Source: an uncultured Clostridia bacterium
GTDB taxonomy: Bacteria; Bacillota; Clostridia; Lachnospirales; CAG-274
Assembly: GCA_947589405.1 (NCBI GenBank)
Contig: CANQBT010000080.1
Coordinates: forward strand, 1 to 10,061
Direction: 5' to 3'
DNA: 10,061 nt
Shown here piece after piece: positions 1 through 6,219 of this stretch. The first letter of the stretch is position 1. The number at the start of each line of letters is the position of its first letter. Below the pieces are notes generated by a model. It saw only the letters and a list, made by a program, of their open reading frames with translations, was not told where the DNA came from and did not search any database. The position numbers were made by a program, and so were the translations under genes.

Positions 1-7
1 ATTCCAT
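1..7 (-). CDS. Start of an unidentified gene leaving the window
   Basis: Only ATG-GAA-T is visible, so the product cannot be named. A start is proposed because the minus strand carries AAAGGAG ending 10 nt before this ATG, and a promoter-like pair lies a further 20-50 nt upstream, after the pflA stop. The 68-nt gap from pflA and this promoter suggest a separately started transcript. A pyruvate formate-lyase gene would make sense beside its activase, but nothing visible shows that. Confidence 0.4.
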
Positions 8-39
8 AGTATATCTTCTCCTTTCGTATATTTTATCTG

Positions 40-73
40 ATTATATTTTACAATACTTTTGACGCTATTTCAA
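40..73 (-). promoter_or_regulatory. Putative sigma-A promoter downstream of pflA
   Basis: On the minus strand TTGAAA (73-68) is followed after 17 nt by TAAAAT (50-45), which overlaps a perfect TATAAT (45-40). It sits in the 68-nt gap between the pflA stop and the next start codon, ahead of AAAGGAG. The spacing to TAAAAT is ideal, but the region is AT-rich, so a chance match is possible. Confidence 0.35.
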
Positions 74-75
74 TA

Positions 76-816
76 TCAATTATGCCGTCTGTACTCTCTT
101 ATTCCCTGCAAAATTATTTTCTTACATTCTGCTGCCTTCTGCTTGTCCATAGGCGCAACACCTTCAAGAGGATATTCCATACCAAGAGCCTTATATTTAT
201 TCACACCCATAGTGTGATACGGCAGCACGTCAAGAGCCTTTACATTCTCAAGAGAGCCTATGAAAAGCCCCAGCTTATGAAGATATTCTTCCTTGTCCGT
301 AATGCCCGGCACAACAACGTGCCTTATCCACAGGTCAACATCTTTTTCGTCAAGGTATTTTGCAAATTCAAGTATATTGTCAAGCTTCTGTGAAGTAAGC
401 TCCATATGCTCATTAGGATCTATGTGCTTTATGTCAAGCATCACAAGATCCGTATATTTTACAAGCTCGTCAAATTTTTCTGTATTATTCGGTGTAAATG
501 TTATTCCCGACGTATCAAGGCAGGTGTGTATGCCCTCCTCCTTGCACCTTCTGAAAAGCTCAGTAACAAAATCTATCTGCATAAGAGGCTCTCCGCCGCT
601 TACTGTAATACCTCCGCTTCTGTAAAAGGGTTTGTTCTTGTTGTACTGCTCCAGTATCTCATCGATACTCATTTCATCGGCGCCCTCCATTGACCATGTG
701 TCGGGATTATGACAGTATTTGCACCTCATGGGACAGCCCTTCGTGAATACCACAAATCTTATACCGGGACCGTCAACGCTGCCAAAGCTCTCTATTGAAT
801 GTATCTTGCCCTTCAT
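76..816 (-). CDS. pflA: Pyruvate formate-lyase activating enzyme (radical SAM)
   Basis: This radical SAM enzyme uses a [4Fe-4S] cluster to cleave S-adenosylmethionine and place the glycyl radical on pyruvate formate-lyase, switching on anaerobic conversion of pyruvate to acetyl-CoA and formate in the cytoplasm. The cluster motif CPMRCKYCHNPDTW is at residues 28-41 (CxxxCxxC, Cys28, 32, 35), and the SAM-binding SGGEPLMQ is near 73-80. The N-terminal SIESFGSVDGPGIR is typical of the family. There is no inserted ferredoxin-like cluster domain, which argues for PflA rather than the longer activases of other glycyl radical enzymes. The frame stays open to an ATG at 837, but that start has no ribosome site. 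The ATG at 816 is preceded by GGAGAG and gives 246 residues, the same length as Escherichia coli PflA. No pflB is visible upstream; the neighbouring gene is an unknown. Confidence 0.95.
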   Translation of the reverse strand: MKGKIHSIESFGSVDGPGIRFVVFTKGCPMRCKYCHNPDTWSMEGADEMSIDEILEQYNKNKPFYRSGGITVSGGEPLMQIDFVTELFRRCKEEGIHTCLDTSGITFTPNNTEKFDELVKYTDLVMLDIKHIDPNEHMELTSQKLDNILEFAKYLDEKDVDLWIRHVVVPGITDKEEYLHKLGLFIGSLENVKALDVLPYHTMGVNKYKALGMEYPLEGVAPMDKQKAAECKKIILQGIREYRRHN

Positions 817-891
817 AATATCACTCTCCGAAATCATACTTATGTTTAGTATTCCAATTTAAAGGAAATTATTACGGATAAAAACAGTCAT

Positions 892-905
892 TTGATCATG
901 ATTAA
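892..905. promoter_or_regulatory. Possible CRP/FNR-family palindrome upstream of pflA
   Basis: The plus strand reads TTGAT-CATG-ATTAA, one base from the FNR consensus TTGAT-N4-ATCAA. It lies 76 nt upstream of the pflA start, in the 113-nt gap after the unknown gene. CRP/FNR regulators commonly control pfl genes in other bacteria, but no convincing -10/-35 pair was found beside it. The gap is very AT-rich, so chance is a serious alternative. Confidence 0.2.
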
Positions 906-929
906 AAAAAATAATTTTTTTGAACTGTA

Positions 930-1472
930 TTATTCTGATGCTATTTCCTCAATATGCTCCAGTATAAATTCCTGTGCTTTTTTAGGGTATACTATCTGAT
1001 TATATGTTCTGCCTGTAGGGTCGGTCTTTAGCCTTGTGTTTAAGCCAAGAAGCTGTGATCTGTCATTAAGGATTTTTTCTGTTTTCTTTGTTGTTGCTTC
1101 GTAGGACCTTTCTGACAAATATCCCTTTTTTACAAGCCATTTTGATATTTTACTTCCTGTAATGCCCTTTATTGCTCTTGTATTTATGACACTATTTATC
1201 CTCTTTGCCATATCGTTTACGCCAATCTCGCCATTATAAAGCACTACCCTTGCCTTTTCTTCAGGCGTAATGGAAAAATCCCGTTTTACATTTCCGATAC
1301 CGTTATTTATGATCTCGTCAACGATCCCAACTACATATTCCATACATTTCTGTATACGCTCTTCGCTTACAGTATCTCCGTCCTGAACATATTCTCCCGT
1401 CAGCGGATTTATTCCCTGAGACATTGCATCGGCAAAAAGCCTTATCCTTTTTAATATGCGAATGTCATACAT
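930..1472 (-). CDS. Uncharacterised protein, possible helix-turn-helix DNA binder
   Basis: I do not recognise this 180-residue protein. It has no signal peptide, membrane segment or obvious catalytic motif, and looks cytoplasmic and basic. Residues 18-32 (SQGINPLTGEYVQDG) form a GxNPxTGE-type turn. Residues about 36-58 are helical, and residues about 70-119 (TPEEKARVVLY then IGVNDMAKRIN and ITGSKISKWLVKKGYL) read like a helix-turn-helix. A short wing-like end follows (DPTGRTYNQIVYPKKAQEFI, 151-170). This loosely recalls phage antirepressor or wHTH C-termini, which is inference only. The start at 1472 is chosen because AGGAGG lies 8 nt upstream. The longer frame to 1541 has no such site and would run through the terminator of the preceding liv operon. 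It is thus a separate transcription unit, possibly shared with pflA 113 nt downstream. Confidence 0.8.
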   Translation of the reverse strand: MYDIRILKRIRLFADAMSQGINPLTGEYVQDGDTVSEERIQKCMEYVVGIVDEIINNGIGNVKRDFSITPEEKARVVLYNGEIGVNDMAKRINSVINTRAIKGITGSKISKWLVKKGYLSERSYEATTKKTEKILNDRSQLLGLNTRLKTDPTGRTYNQIVYPKKAQEFILEHIEEIASE

Positions 1473-1523
1473 TGCAGTACCCTCCTTATATTTTATAATT
1501 TTTACCTCAATACAAGCTCCGTC

Positions 1524-1565
1524 AAAAATAGGCCGCCGCAAATGCTTTACGCCATTGCAGCAGCC
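1524..1565 (-). terminator. Rho-independent terminator after livF
   Basis: On the minus strand GGCTGCTGCAATG (1565-1553) pairs with CATTTGCGGCGGCC (1544-1531) around the 8-nt loop GCGTAAAG, with two G-U pairs and one bulged T. TATTTTT (1530-1524) follows. It begins 9 nt after the livF stop and ends the livHMGF transcript. Its position also rules out the longer start for the next gene. Confidence 0.85.
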
Positions 1566-1574
1566 CTAATAATA

Positions 1575-2279
1575 TTAACCGCCAAGATATGCTTTTTTGA
1601 CCTTATCATCGTTAAGTAGATCGCTTGCCTTACCCTCCATAACGATATTTCCTGTTTCCAGAACATAAGCTCTGTCTGAAATGGAAAGCGCCATTTTAGC
1701 ATTCTGTTCAACAAGGAGAATAGTCATGCCCTCCTTGTTGCAGGTCTGTATAATATCGAATATATCCATTACTATAATAGGCGCAAGTCCCATAGAAGGC
1801 TCGTCTAAAAGAAGCATTTTGGGATGGCTCATAAGCGCTCTGCCTATAGCAAGCATCTGCTGCTCTCCTCCCGAAAGAGTACCGGCAAGCTGCTTTCTTC
1901 TTTCCTTAAGTCTTGGAAAAAGCTCCATTACCCTTTCATACTCTCTTTTTATGACCGCCTTATCCTTTACCGCATAGGCGCCCATATCCAGATTTTCATC
2001 AACTGTAAGCTCCTGGAAAACTCTTCTGCCCTCAGGAACATGACCCAGACCCAGTCTGACTATCTTATCGGCAGTCATATTGTTTATATTCCTGCCCATG
2101 AACTCGGAGTTGCCGGAAGCAGCCTTTATAAGTCCCGAAACAGCATGGAGAGTCGTTGTTTTACCTGCGCCGTTGGCGCCTATGAGAGAAACTATCTCTC
2201 CTTCTTCTACATTGAAGGATATGCCCTTTATAGCATGTATCATGCCGTAATAAACATTCAAATCATTGACCTTAAGCAT
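1575..2279 (-). CDS. livF: Branched-chain amino-acid-type ABC transporter ATPase LivF
   Basis: This is one of the two nucleotide-binding subunits that power a HAAT-family importer at the cytoplasmic face. Its 234 residues match the usual LivF size. Walker A is GANGAGKT (34-41), the ABC signature is LSGGEQQ (135-141), and Walker B is MLLLDEP (155-161, catalytic Glu160). The H-loop reads LLVEQN (188-193), with Gln in place of His, which is the normal LivF form. The N-terminal LNVYYGMIHAIKGISF and the VPEGRRVF segment (81-88) are also family hallmarks. AAGGAGG lies 7 nt before the ATG and overlaps the end of livG, 12 nt upstream. It is the last gene of livHMGF and is followed directly by a terminator. 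The substrate is assumed to be branched-chain amino acids by family; other amino acids or amides cannot be excluded. Confidence 0.93.
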   Translation of the reverse strand: MLKVNDLNVYYGMIHAIKGISFNVEEGEIVSLIGANGAGKTTTLHAVSGLIKAASGNSEFMGRNINNMTADKIVRLGLGHVPEGRRVFQELTVDENLDMGAYAVKDKAVIKREYERVMELFPRLKERRKQLAGTLSGGEQQMLAIGRALMSHPKMLLLDEPSMGLAPIIVMDIFDIIQTCNKEGMTILLVEQNAKMALSISDRAYVLETGNIVMEGKASDLLNDDKVKKAYLGG

Positions 2280-2291
2280 TTCTCCGCCTCC

Positions 2292-3050
2292 TTACTCGCC
2301 CAGATAAGCAACGATAACCTTTGGATCGTTCTTTATTTCATCAGGCAGACCGTCGGCAATTACTCTGCCGTACAACAGCACTATTATTCTTTCGCATATA
2401 CCCATTACAAGGGACATATCGTGCTCTATAAGAAGTATTGACACCTTGAATTTTTCCCTTATAAGGCTTATGGTATTCATAAGCTCCGCCGTTTCGTTGG
2501 GATTCATTCCCGCTGCCGGCTCGTCAAGAAGCAGAAGCTTAGGCTCTGTAGCCAAAGCTCTTGCGATCTCCAGCTTTCTCTGCTTGCCGTAGGGCAGATT
2601 TGACGCAAGCTGCTCCGCTTCTGCGTCAAGGTCAAATATTTTAAGAAGCTCCATAGCCTTTTCGGTCATTTCCTTTTCCATTTTGCCGAACTTAGGCAAA
2701 CGCAGTATACCTGCTGCCATAGAGTAGTGATGTCTGTTCTGAAGTCCTACCTTAACGTTATCTATAACGGACATATTGTTGAAAAGTCTTATGTTCTGAA
2801 AAGTTCTGGCAATGCCCTTCTTATTTATCTGTATAGGGGTTTTGCCATTCATAAGCTCTCCGTCAAAATAAAATTCACCGTCTGTAGGCTTGTAAACTCC
2901 TGTAAGAAGATTGAATATAGTAGTCTTTCCTGCACCATTGGGACCTATAAGCCCATAAAGCTGTCCGTCCTCAAGGGTCATATTAAAATTGTCAACAGCC
3001 CTCAGACCGCCGAAGGAGATACCTAATTGTTTAATATCAACCAAAGCCAT
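2292..3050 (-). CDS. livG: Branched-chain amino-acid-type ABC transporter ATPase LivG
   Basis: This is the second ATPase subunit of the importer, pairing with LivF beneath the LivH/LivM permeases. In its 252 residues Walker A is GPNGAGKT (36-43), the Q-loop Gln is in TFQNIRLF (Gln85), the signature is LPYGKQRKLEIARAL (152-166), Walker B is LLLLDEP (172-178, Glu177), and the H-loop is LLIEHDM (His210). The start FGGLRAVDNF and the long segment between Q-loop and signature (about 100-150) are typical of LivG rather than LivF. The signature has LPYG where LSYG is common, a mild variation. GGGAGG lies 9 nt before the ATG, and only 2 nt separate it from the livM stop, so coupled translation is likely. 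Confidence 0.94.
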   Translation of the reverse strand: MALVDIKQLGISFGGLRAVDNFNMTLEDGQLYGLIGPNGAGKTTIFNLLTGVYKPTDGEFYFDGELMNGKTPIQINKKGIARTFQNIRLFNNMSVIDNVKVGLQNRHHYSMAAGILRLPKFGKMEKEMTEKAMELLKIFDLDAEAEQLASNLPYGKQRKLEIARALATEPKLLLLDEPAAGMNPNETAELMNTISLIREKFKVSILLIEHDMSLVMGICERIIVLLYGRVIADGLPDEIKNDPKVIVAYLGE

Positions 3051-3052
3051 AA

Positions 3053-3991
3053 TTATTTACCTCCCTCTTTCTTTGCAAACAGCCTTTGTCTGAATTCAAC
3101 AAGGGTTGGATTGGAGCTGAAAAGCATCATCACAATAAGGGCAAGAGCATAGAAAAGCATTCTGTAATCCGCCAGATCTCTTAAAAGCTCAGGCAGAAGC
3201 GTAAGTATAATAGCTGCTATTATGCTGCCCTTTATGTTTCCCATACCGCCAAGCACTACCATAACAAGGATCTCTATAGACTTGTTGAAGTCAAATGTAG
3301 CAGGCTTTATAATACCCAGATTCTGTCCATAGAGCACGCCTGCAACTCCTGCAAAGAAAGCAGAGAGCACAAAGGCAAACATCTTGTAGTACACTACATT
3401 TACTCCTACGGATTCGGCAGCTATGACATTATCCCTTATAGCCTTTATTGAACGACCGTGACATGATCGTATAACATTGCTTATAACAATAAGCGTTATG
3501 ATAGTAAGCACATATGCCACAGTATAGTTTCCTGATTTTTCAATGCCCTTAAGACCGCCTGAACCGCCTACAATATCCATAGAATTAAGTATCGACCTTA
3601 TTATCTCACCAAAGCCCAAAGTGACTATGGCAAGATAATCGCCCTTAAGTCTGAGAGCGGGTATACCTATTATAAAGCCGAATACCGCAGCTGTAAGTCC
3701 GCCTATTATAAAGGCTATAGGCAGCTCTATAACAGCAGGAAGATCACAGCTTATTGTAAAAAGACAGCCTGCATAGGCGCCTACGGACATAAATCCTGCA
3801 TGGCCAAGCGTAAGCTCGCCCAGAAAGCCTACAATAAGGTTAAGTGAAACTGCCAGCATAATATTTACAAGAACAGGAACTATAAGGTTCTGAAGCTGTC
3901 TGGAAGCCGTTCCTGTTTCTACTAAGGCAAATATAAGCAGATATATGATTATAGCAATAGCCGCATAAATAATATTCTTTTTATTTTTCAT
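3053..3991 (-). CDS. livM: Branched-chain amino-acid-type ABC transporter permease LivM
   Basis: This integral membrane subunit forms half of the translocation path with LivH. The 312 residues contain many hydrophobic segments, starting at about 8-24, with others near 35-57, 66-82, 88-112, 156-173, 205-222, 240-269 and 277-291. Family marks include GELTLGHAGFMSVGAY (58-73), ALRLKGDYLAIVTLGFGE (112-129) and VLGGMGNIKGSIIAA (246-260). The cytoplasmic EAA-like coupling loop GRSIKAIRDNVIAAESVGV (179-197) contacts the ATPases. The ribosome site is weaker than those of its neighbours (AAGGGTGG), with 12 nt after the livH stop. The C-terminus is short and basic (RQRLFAKKEGGK), as expected on the cytoplasmic side. 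Confidence 0.94.
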   Translation of the reverse strand: MKNKKNIIYAAIAIIIYLLIFALVETGTASRQLQNLIVPVLVNIMLAVSLNLIVGFLGELTLGHAGFMSVGAYAGCLFTISCDLPAVIELPIAFIIGGLTAAVFGFIIGIPALRLKGDYLAIVTLGFGEIIRSILNSMDIVGGSGGLKGIEKSGNYTVAYVLTIITLIVISNVIRSCHGRSIKAIRDNVIAAESVGVNVVYYKMFAFVLSAFFAGVAGVLYGQNLGIIKPATFDFNKSIEILVMVVLGGMGNIKGSIIAAIILTLLPELLRDLADYRMLFYALALIVMMLFSSNPTLVEFRQRLFAKKEGGK

Positions 3992-4003
3992 AATATACCA
4001 CCC

Positions 4004-4891
4004 TTATACCTTAGTTATTCTCTTTCTTCCAAGTATGCCCGTAGGCTTTACAAGAAGAACTATTATAAGCACGGAGAACACAATGGCATCTGCCAACTCA
4101 GTTGAAATATACGCCTTTGACATGCTCTCTATGATACCCAGTATTATACCGCCAAGCATGGCTCCCGGAATACTTCCGATACCTCCCAGAACGGCTGCAA
4201 CGAAGGCCTTTATACCGGGCATAGCGCCTGAATAGGGACCTACAAAGCCGTATGAGCTGACAAAAAGTATACTGGCTATAGCCGCAAGGAAGGAGCCAAT
4301 GGCAAATGTCAGCGAAATAGTTGTGTTGACATTTACGCCCATAAGCTGAGCAGCGCCCTTGTCCTCAGATACGGCTCTCATCGCCTTGCCAACTCTTGTA
4401 AAGTTTATGAAAAGCGCAAGGCATATCATAATAAGTACAGTAACACCTAAGGTCGTTATAGCTTCTCCTGAAAGATGTATTTCACCTAAGGATAATGAAA
4501 ACTCAGGTATAACGGATTCCACCTTTCTCTGATTTGAGCCGAATATAAGAAGAGCAACGCTCTGCAAAAAATAGCTGACACCGATAGCCGTAATAAGAAC
4601 GGCAAGAGGAGAAGCATTTCTCAAAGGTCTGTAGGCAATTTTTTCAATAGTGACGCCCAGAACCGTACAGGAAAGCATACATATGACAACAGGAAATATA
4701 ATGCTCATCACAGGAGAAAGCCCTGCCTTTACCGCTGCCAGAGAAAGAACGTATGCTCCTACCATAATAACATCGCCATGGGCAAAATTAAGCATCTTGG
4801 CAATACCGTAAACCATAGTGTAGCCAAGGGCAATAAGTGCATAAATGCTGCCAAGACTTAGGCCATTTATAAACTGCTGTATAAAGTCCAT
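4004..4891 (-). CDS. livH: Branched-chain amino-acid-type ABC transporter permease LivH
   Basis: This is the other permease subunit, 295 residues, at the usual LivH length. The start MDFIQQFINGLSLGSIYALIALGYTMVYGI and the following LNFAHGD (34-40) are diagnostic of the family. The coupling loop RVGKAMRAVSEDKGAAQLMG (166-185) and the FVAAVLGGIGSIPGAMLGG segment (230-248) also match. About eight to nine hydrophobic stretches can be seen. GGGAGG sits 6 nt before the ATG. It is the first gene of livHMGF and lies after the strong terminator that closes livK, so it needs its own promoter or read-through. The 82-nt space upstream is AT-rich and holds only a weak promoter candidate. Confidence 0.94.
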   Translation of the reverse strand: MDFIQQFINGLSLGSIYALIALGYTMVYGIAKMLNFAHGDVIMVGAYVLSLAAVKAGLSPVMSIIFPVVICMLSCTVLGVTIEKIAYRPLRNASPLAVLITAIGVSYFLQSVALLIFGSNQRKVESVIPEFSLSLGEIHLSGEAITTLGVTVLIMICLALFINFTRVGKAMRAVSEDKGAAQLMGVNVNTTISLTFAIGSFLAAIASILFVSSYGFVGPYSGAMPGIKAFVAAVLGGIGSIPGAMLGGIILGIIESMSKAYISTELADAIVFSVLIIVLLVKPTGILGRKRITKV

Positions 4892-4926
4892 ACTACACCT
4901 CCCGAATAGAATTAGTGAATAAAATG

Positions 4927-4955
4927 TTTATCGATTTTTTGCTTATGCAAAACAA
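4927..4955 (-). promoter_or_regulatory. Weak candidate promoter for livHMGF
   Basis: TTGTTT (4955-4950) and GATAAA (4932-4927) are 17 nt apart on the minus strand, between the livK terminator and the livH ribosome site. Both boxes are imperfect, and the call rests mainly on position and on the need to start transcription after the terminator. Confidence 0.25.
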
Positions 4956-4973
4956 AAATTTATATTCTAATAC

Positions 4974-5006
4974 AAAAAAGGGGCTGTTCATTTGCGACAG
5001 CCCCTT
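4974..5006 (-). terminator. Rho-independent terminator between livK and livH
   Basis: On the minus strand GGGGCTGT (4987-4980 arm on the plus strand, mirrored by ACAGCCCC at 4997-5004) forms a perfect 8-bp GC-rich stem around a 9-nt loop. It is extended by two A-T pairs and followed by TTTTTT (4979-4974). It lies 46 nt after the livK stop and separates the binding protein from the permease and ATPase genes. Leakage through it could set the ratio of binding protein to transporter. Confidence 0.92.
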
Positions 5007-5052
5007 GTCAAGTCAAGCGGAATAACCGCACGCACTCATAACGGATATGAGA

Positions 5053-6192
5053 TCAGTTCTTAGCTGTATATGCGCCGTTTTCAATAACTGCAACCTTAGC
5101 TGACTTATTGGGCTCACCGTTTTCATCAAAGGTCATATCGCCTGTAAGACCATTTAATGTGATCTTAGTCATAGCATCGATAAGAGCTTCGTTTGAAAGA
5201 TCGCCGCCTGTCTGCTCAACAGCAAGCTTTATTGCATAAATAGCGTCATAGCCGTCTGCTGCAAACTGATCCGGGTCAGCACCGTACTTTTCGTTATACT
5301 TCTTTACAAATGCCTGAATTTTCTCATCGGAATCTGTAGGAACGAAAGGTGTAAGGAAAGTACCGCCTTCAATATTTGTAGTATCGCCGTTCAACTGCTT
5401 GATAACGCCGTCCCAGCCGTCACAGCCGAACATAGGAAGAGCTAAGCCTAAAGAAGCAGCCTGCTCAGAAACATTTGCGACCTCTGTATAGTAGAAGGGA
5501 AGGAACAAGCAGTCAGCACCTGAACTTTTTATCTTAGTAAGCTGAGTCTTGAAATCAACATCTCCTGATGTAAAGGACTCGTCAGCTACTATTTCTCCGC
5601 CAAGCTCTGCAAACTTAGCTACGAAAGCATCATGGATACCCTTGCTGTATTCATCTCCGTTGTTGTATATAACAGCTGCCTTTGAAAGACCCTGCTCCTG
5701 AATATACTCAGCCATTACCTGACCCTGTAACGGATCTGTAAAGCAAATTCTGAAAGCATTAGGTGTAGCGGTACACTCCTGAGCGGAACCGCTTGGAGTT
5801 ATCTGAAGAATACCATCGTTTGAGCTTTCGCCGCTTACTGCTATAGAGCATGCGCTTGTAACAGAACCTACAAGCACGTTGATACCCTGATCCATAAGAG
5901 TGCTGTATGCATTAACTGACTTCTGCTCATCACACTCATCGTCTTCAAATAAAAGCTCAAGCTGCTTGCCTTCAACACCGCCTGCTTCATTTATCTCTTC
6001 AACTGCTATCTCAGCGCCGTTCTTTGTAGATACGCCATAGCTTGCAGCATCTCCTGTAAGAGGACCGATGCCGCCGATCTTTATAACATCGCTTCCATTA
6101 TCTGCTGACGCATCGCTTCCTGAACCTCCGCAGCCGGTCATAGAAAATATCATTGCACCTGCTAATGTAAGTGCCATTAATTTCTTTAACAT
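5053..6192 (-). CDS. livK: Branched-chain amino-acid-type substrate-binding lipoprotein
   Basis: This is a type I periplasmic-binding-protein-fold receptor that captures amino acids outside the membrane and delivers them to LivHMGF. The N-terminus MLKKLMALTLAGAMIFSMTGC is a lipoprotein signal with the modified Cys at 21, followed by a Gly/Ser/Asp-rich linker (22-34). The mature domain starts IKIGGIGPLTGDAASYG (37-53) and continues with GAEIAVEEINEAGGVEGK (59-76), LLFEDDECDEQKSV (80-93) and GILQITPSGSA (127-137), all typical of LivJ/LivK relatives. Its 379 residues fit the family. The start is supported by the signal peptide and by AGGGG 7 nt upstream. It lies 27 nt after the S1 stop with no terminator between, and a strong terminator follows. 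Substrate specificity cannot be read from sequence; leucine/isoleucine/valine is a family-level guess. Confidence 0.92.
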   Translation of the reverse strand: MLKKLMALTLAGAMIFSMTGCGGSGSDASADNGSDVIKIGGIGPLTGDAASYGVSTKNGAEIAVEEINEAGGVEGKQLELLFEDDECDEQKSVNAYSTLMDQGINVLVGSVTSACSIAVSGESSNDGILQITPSGSAQECTATPNAFRICFTDPLQGQVMAEYIQEQGLSKAAVIYNNGDEYSKGIHDAFVAKFAELGGEIVADESFTSGDVDFKTQLTKIKSSGADCLFLPFYYTEVANVSEQAASLGLALPMFGCDGWDGVIKQLNGDTTNIEGGTFLTPFVPTDSDEKIQAFVKKYNEKYGADPDQFAADGYDAIYAIKLAVEQTGGDLSNEALIDAMTKITLNGLTGDMTFDENGEPNKSAKVAVIENGAYTAKN

Positions 6193-6219
6193 ATCAATAC
6201 CCCTGATCCTTTCTGAATA

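Noticed and set aside
817..837. Seven-codon N-terminal extension of pflA to an ATG at 837
   Set aside because: No ribosome site lies before 837, whereas GGAGAG precedes the ATG at 816, and that start gives the standard 246-residue length.
902..920. A-run facing T-run as a terminator after the unknown gene
   Set aside because: The stem would be only A-T pairs with no GC core; it is simply AT-rich intergenic DNA.
1497..1525. TTGACG as the -35 of a promoter for the unknown gene
   Set aside because: No good -10 lies 16-18 nt downstream; TTATAA/TATAAA are 21-22 nt away. A promoter is expected here, but this one is not supported.
1473..1541. 23-codon N-terminal extension of the unknown protein to 1541
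   Set aside because: The extension overlaps the livF terminator and lacks a ribosome site; AGGAGG stands 8 nt before 1472.
1705..1719. Missing H-loop histidine in LivF (LLVEQN)
   Set aside because: Gln at this place is the usual LivF form, so it is not a defect.
1824..2441. 205-codon open frame on the plus strand
   Set aside because: It lies antisense to livF and livG, which have full motifs and ribosome sites. The frame has no recognisable domain and no ribosome site, and is a codon-bias shadow.
1575..6192. Urea/short-amide transporter (UrtABCDE) instead of Liv
   Set aside because: Sizes and motifs fit LivKHMGF better and no urease or amidase gene is present, though specificity remains unproved.
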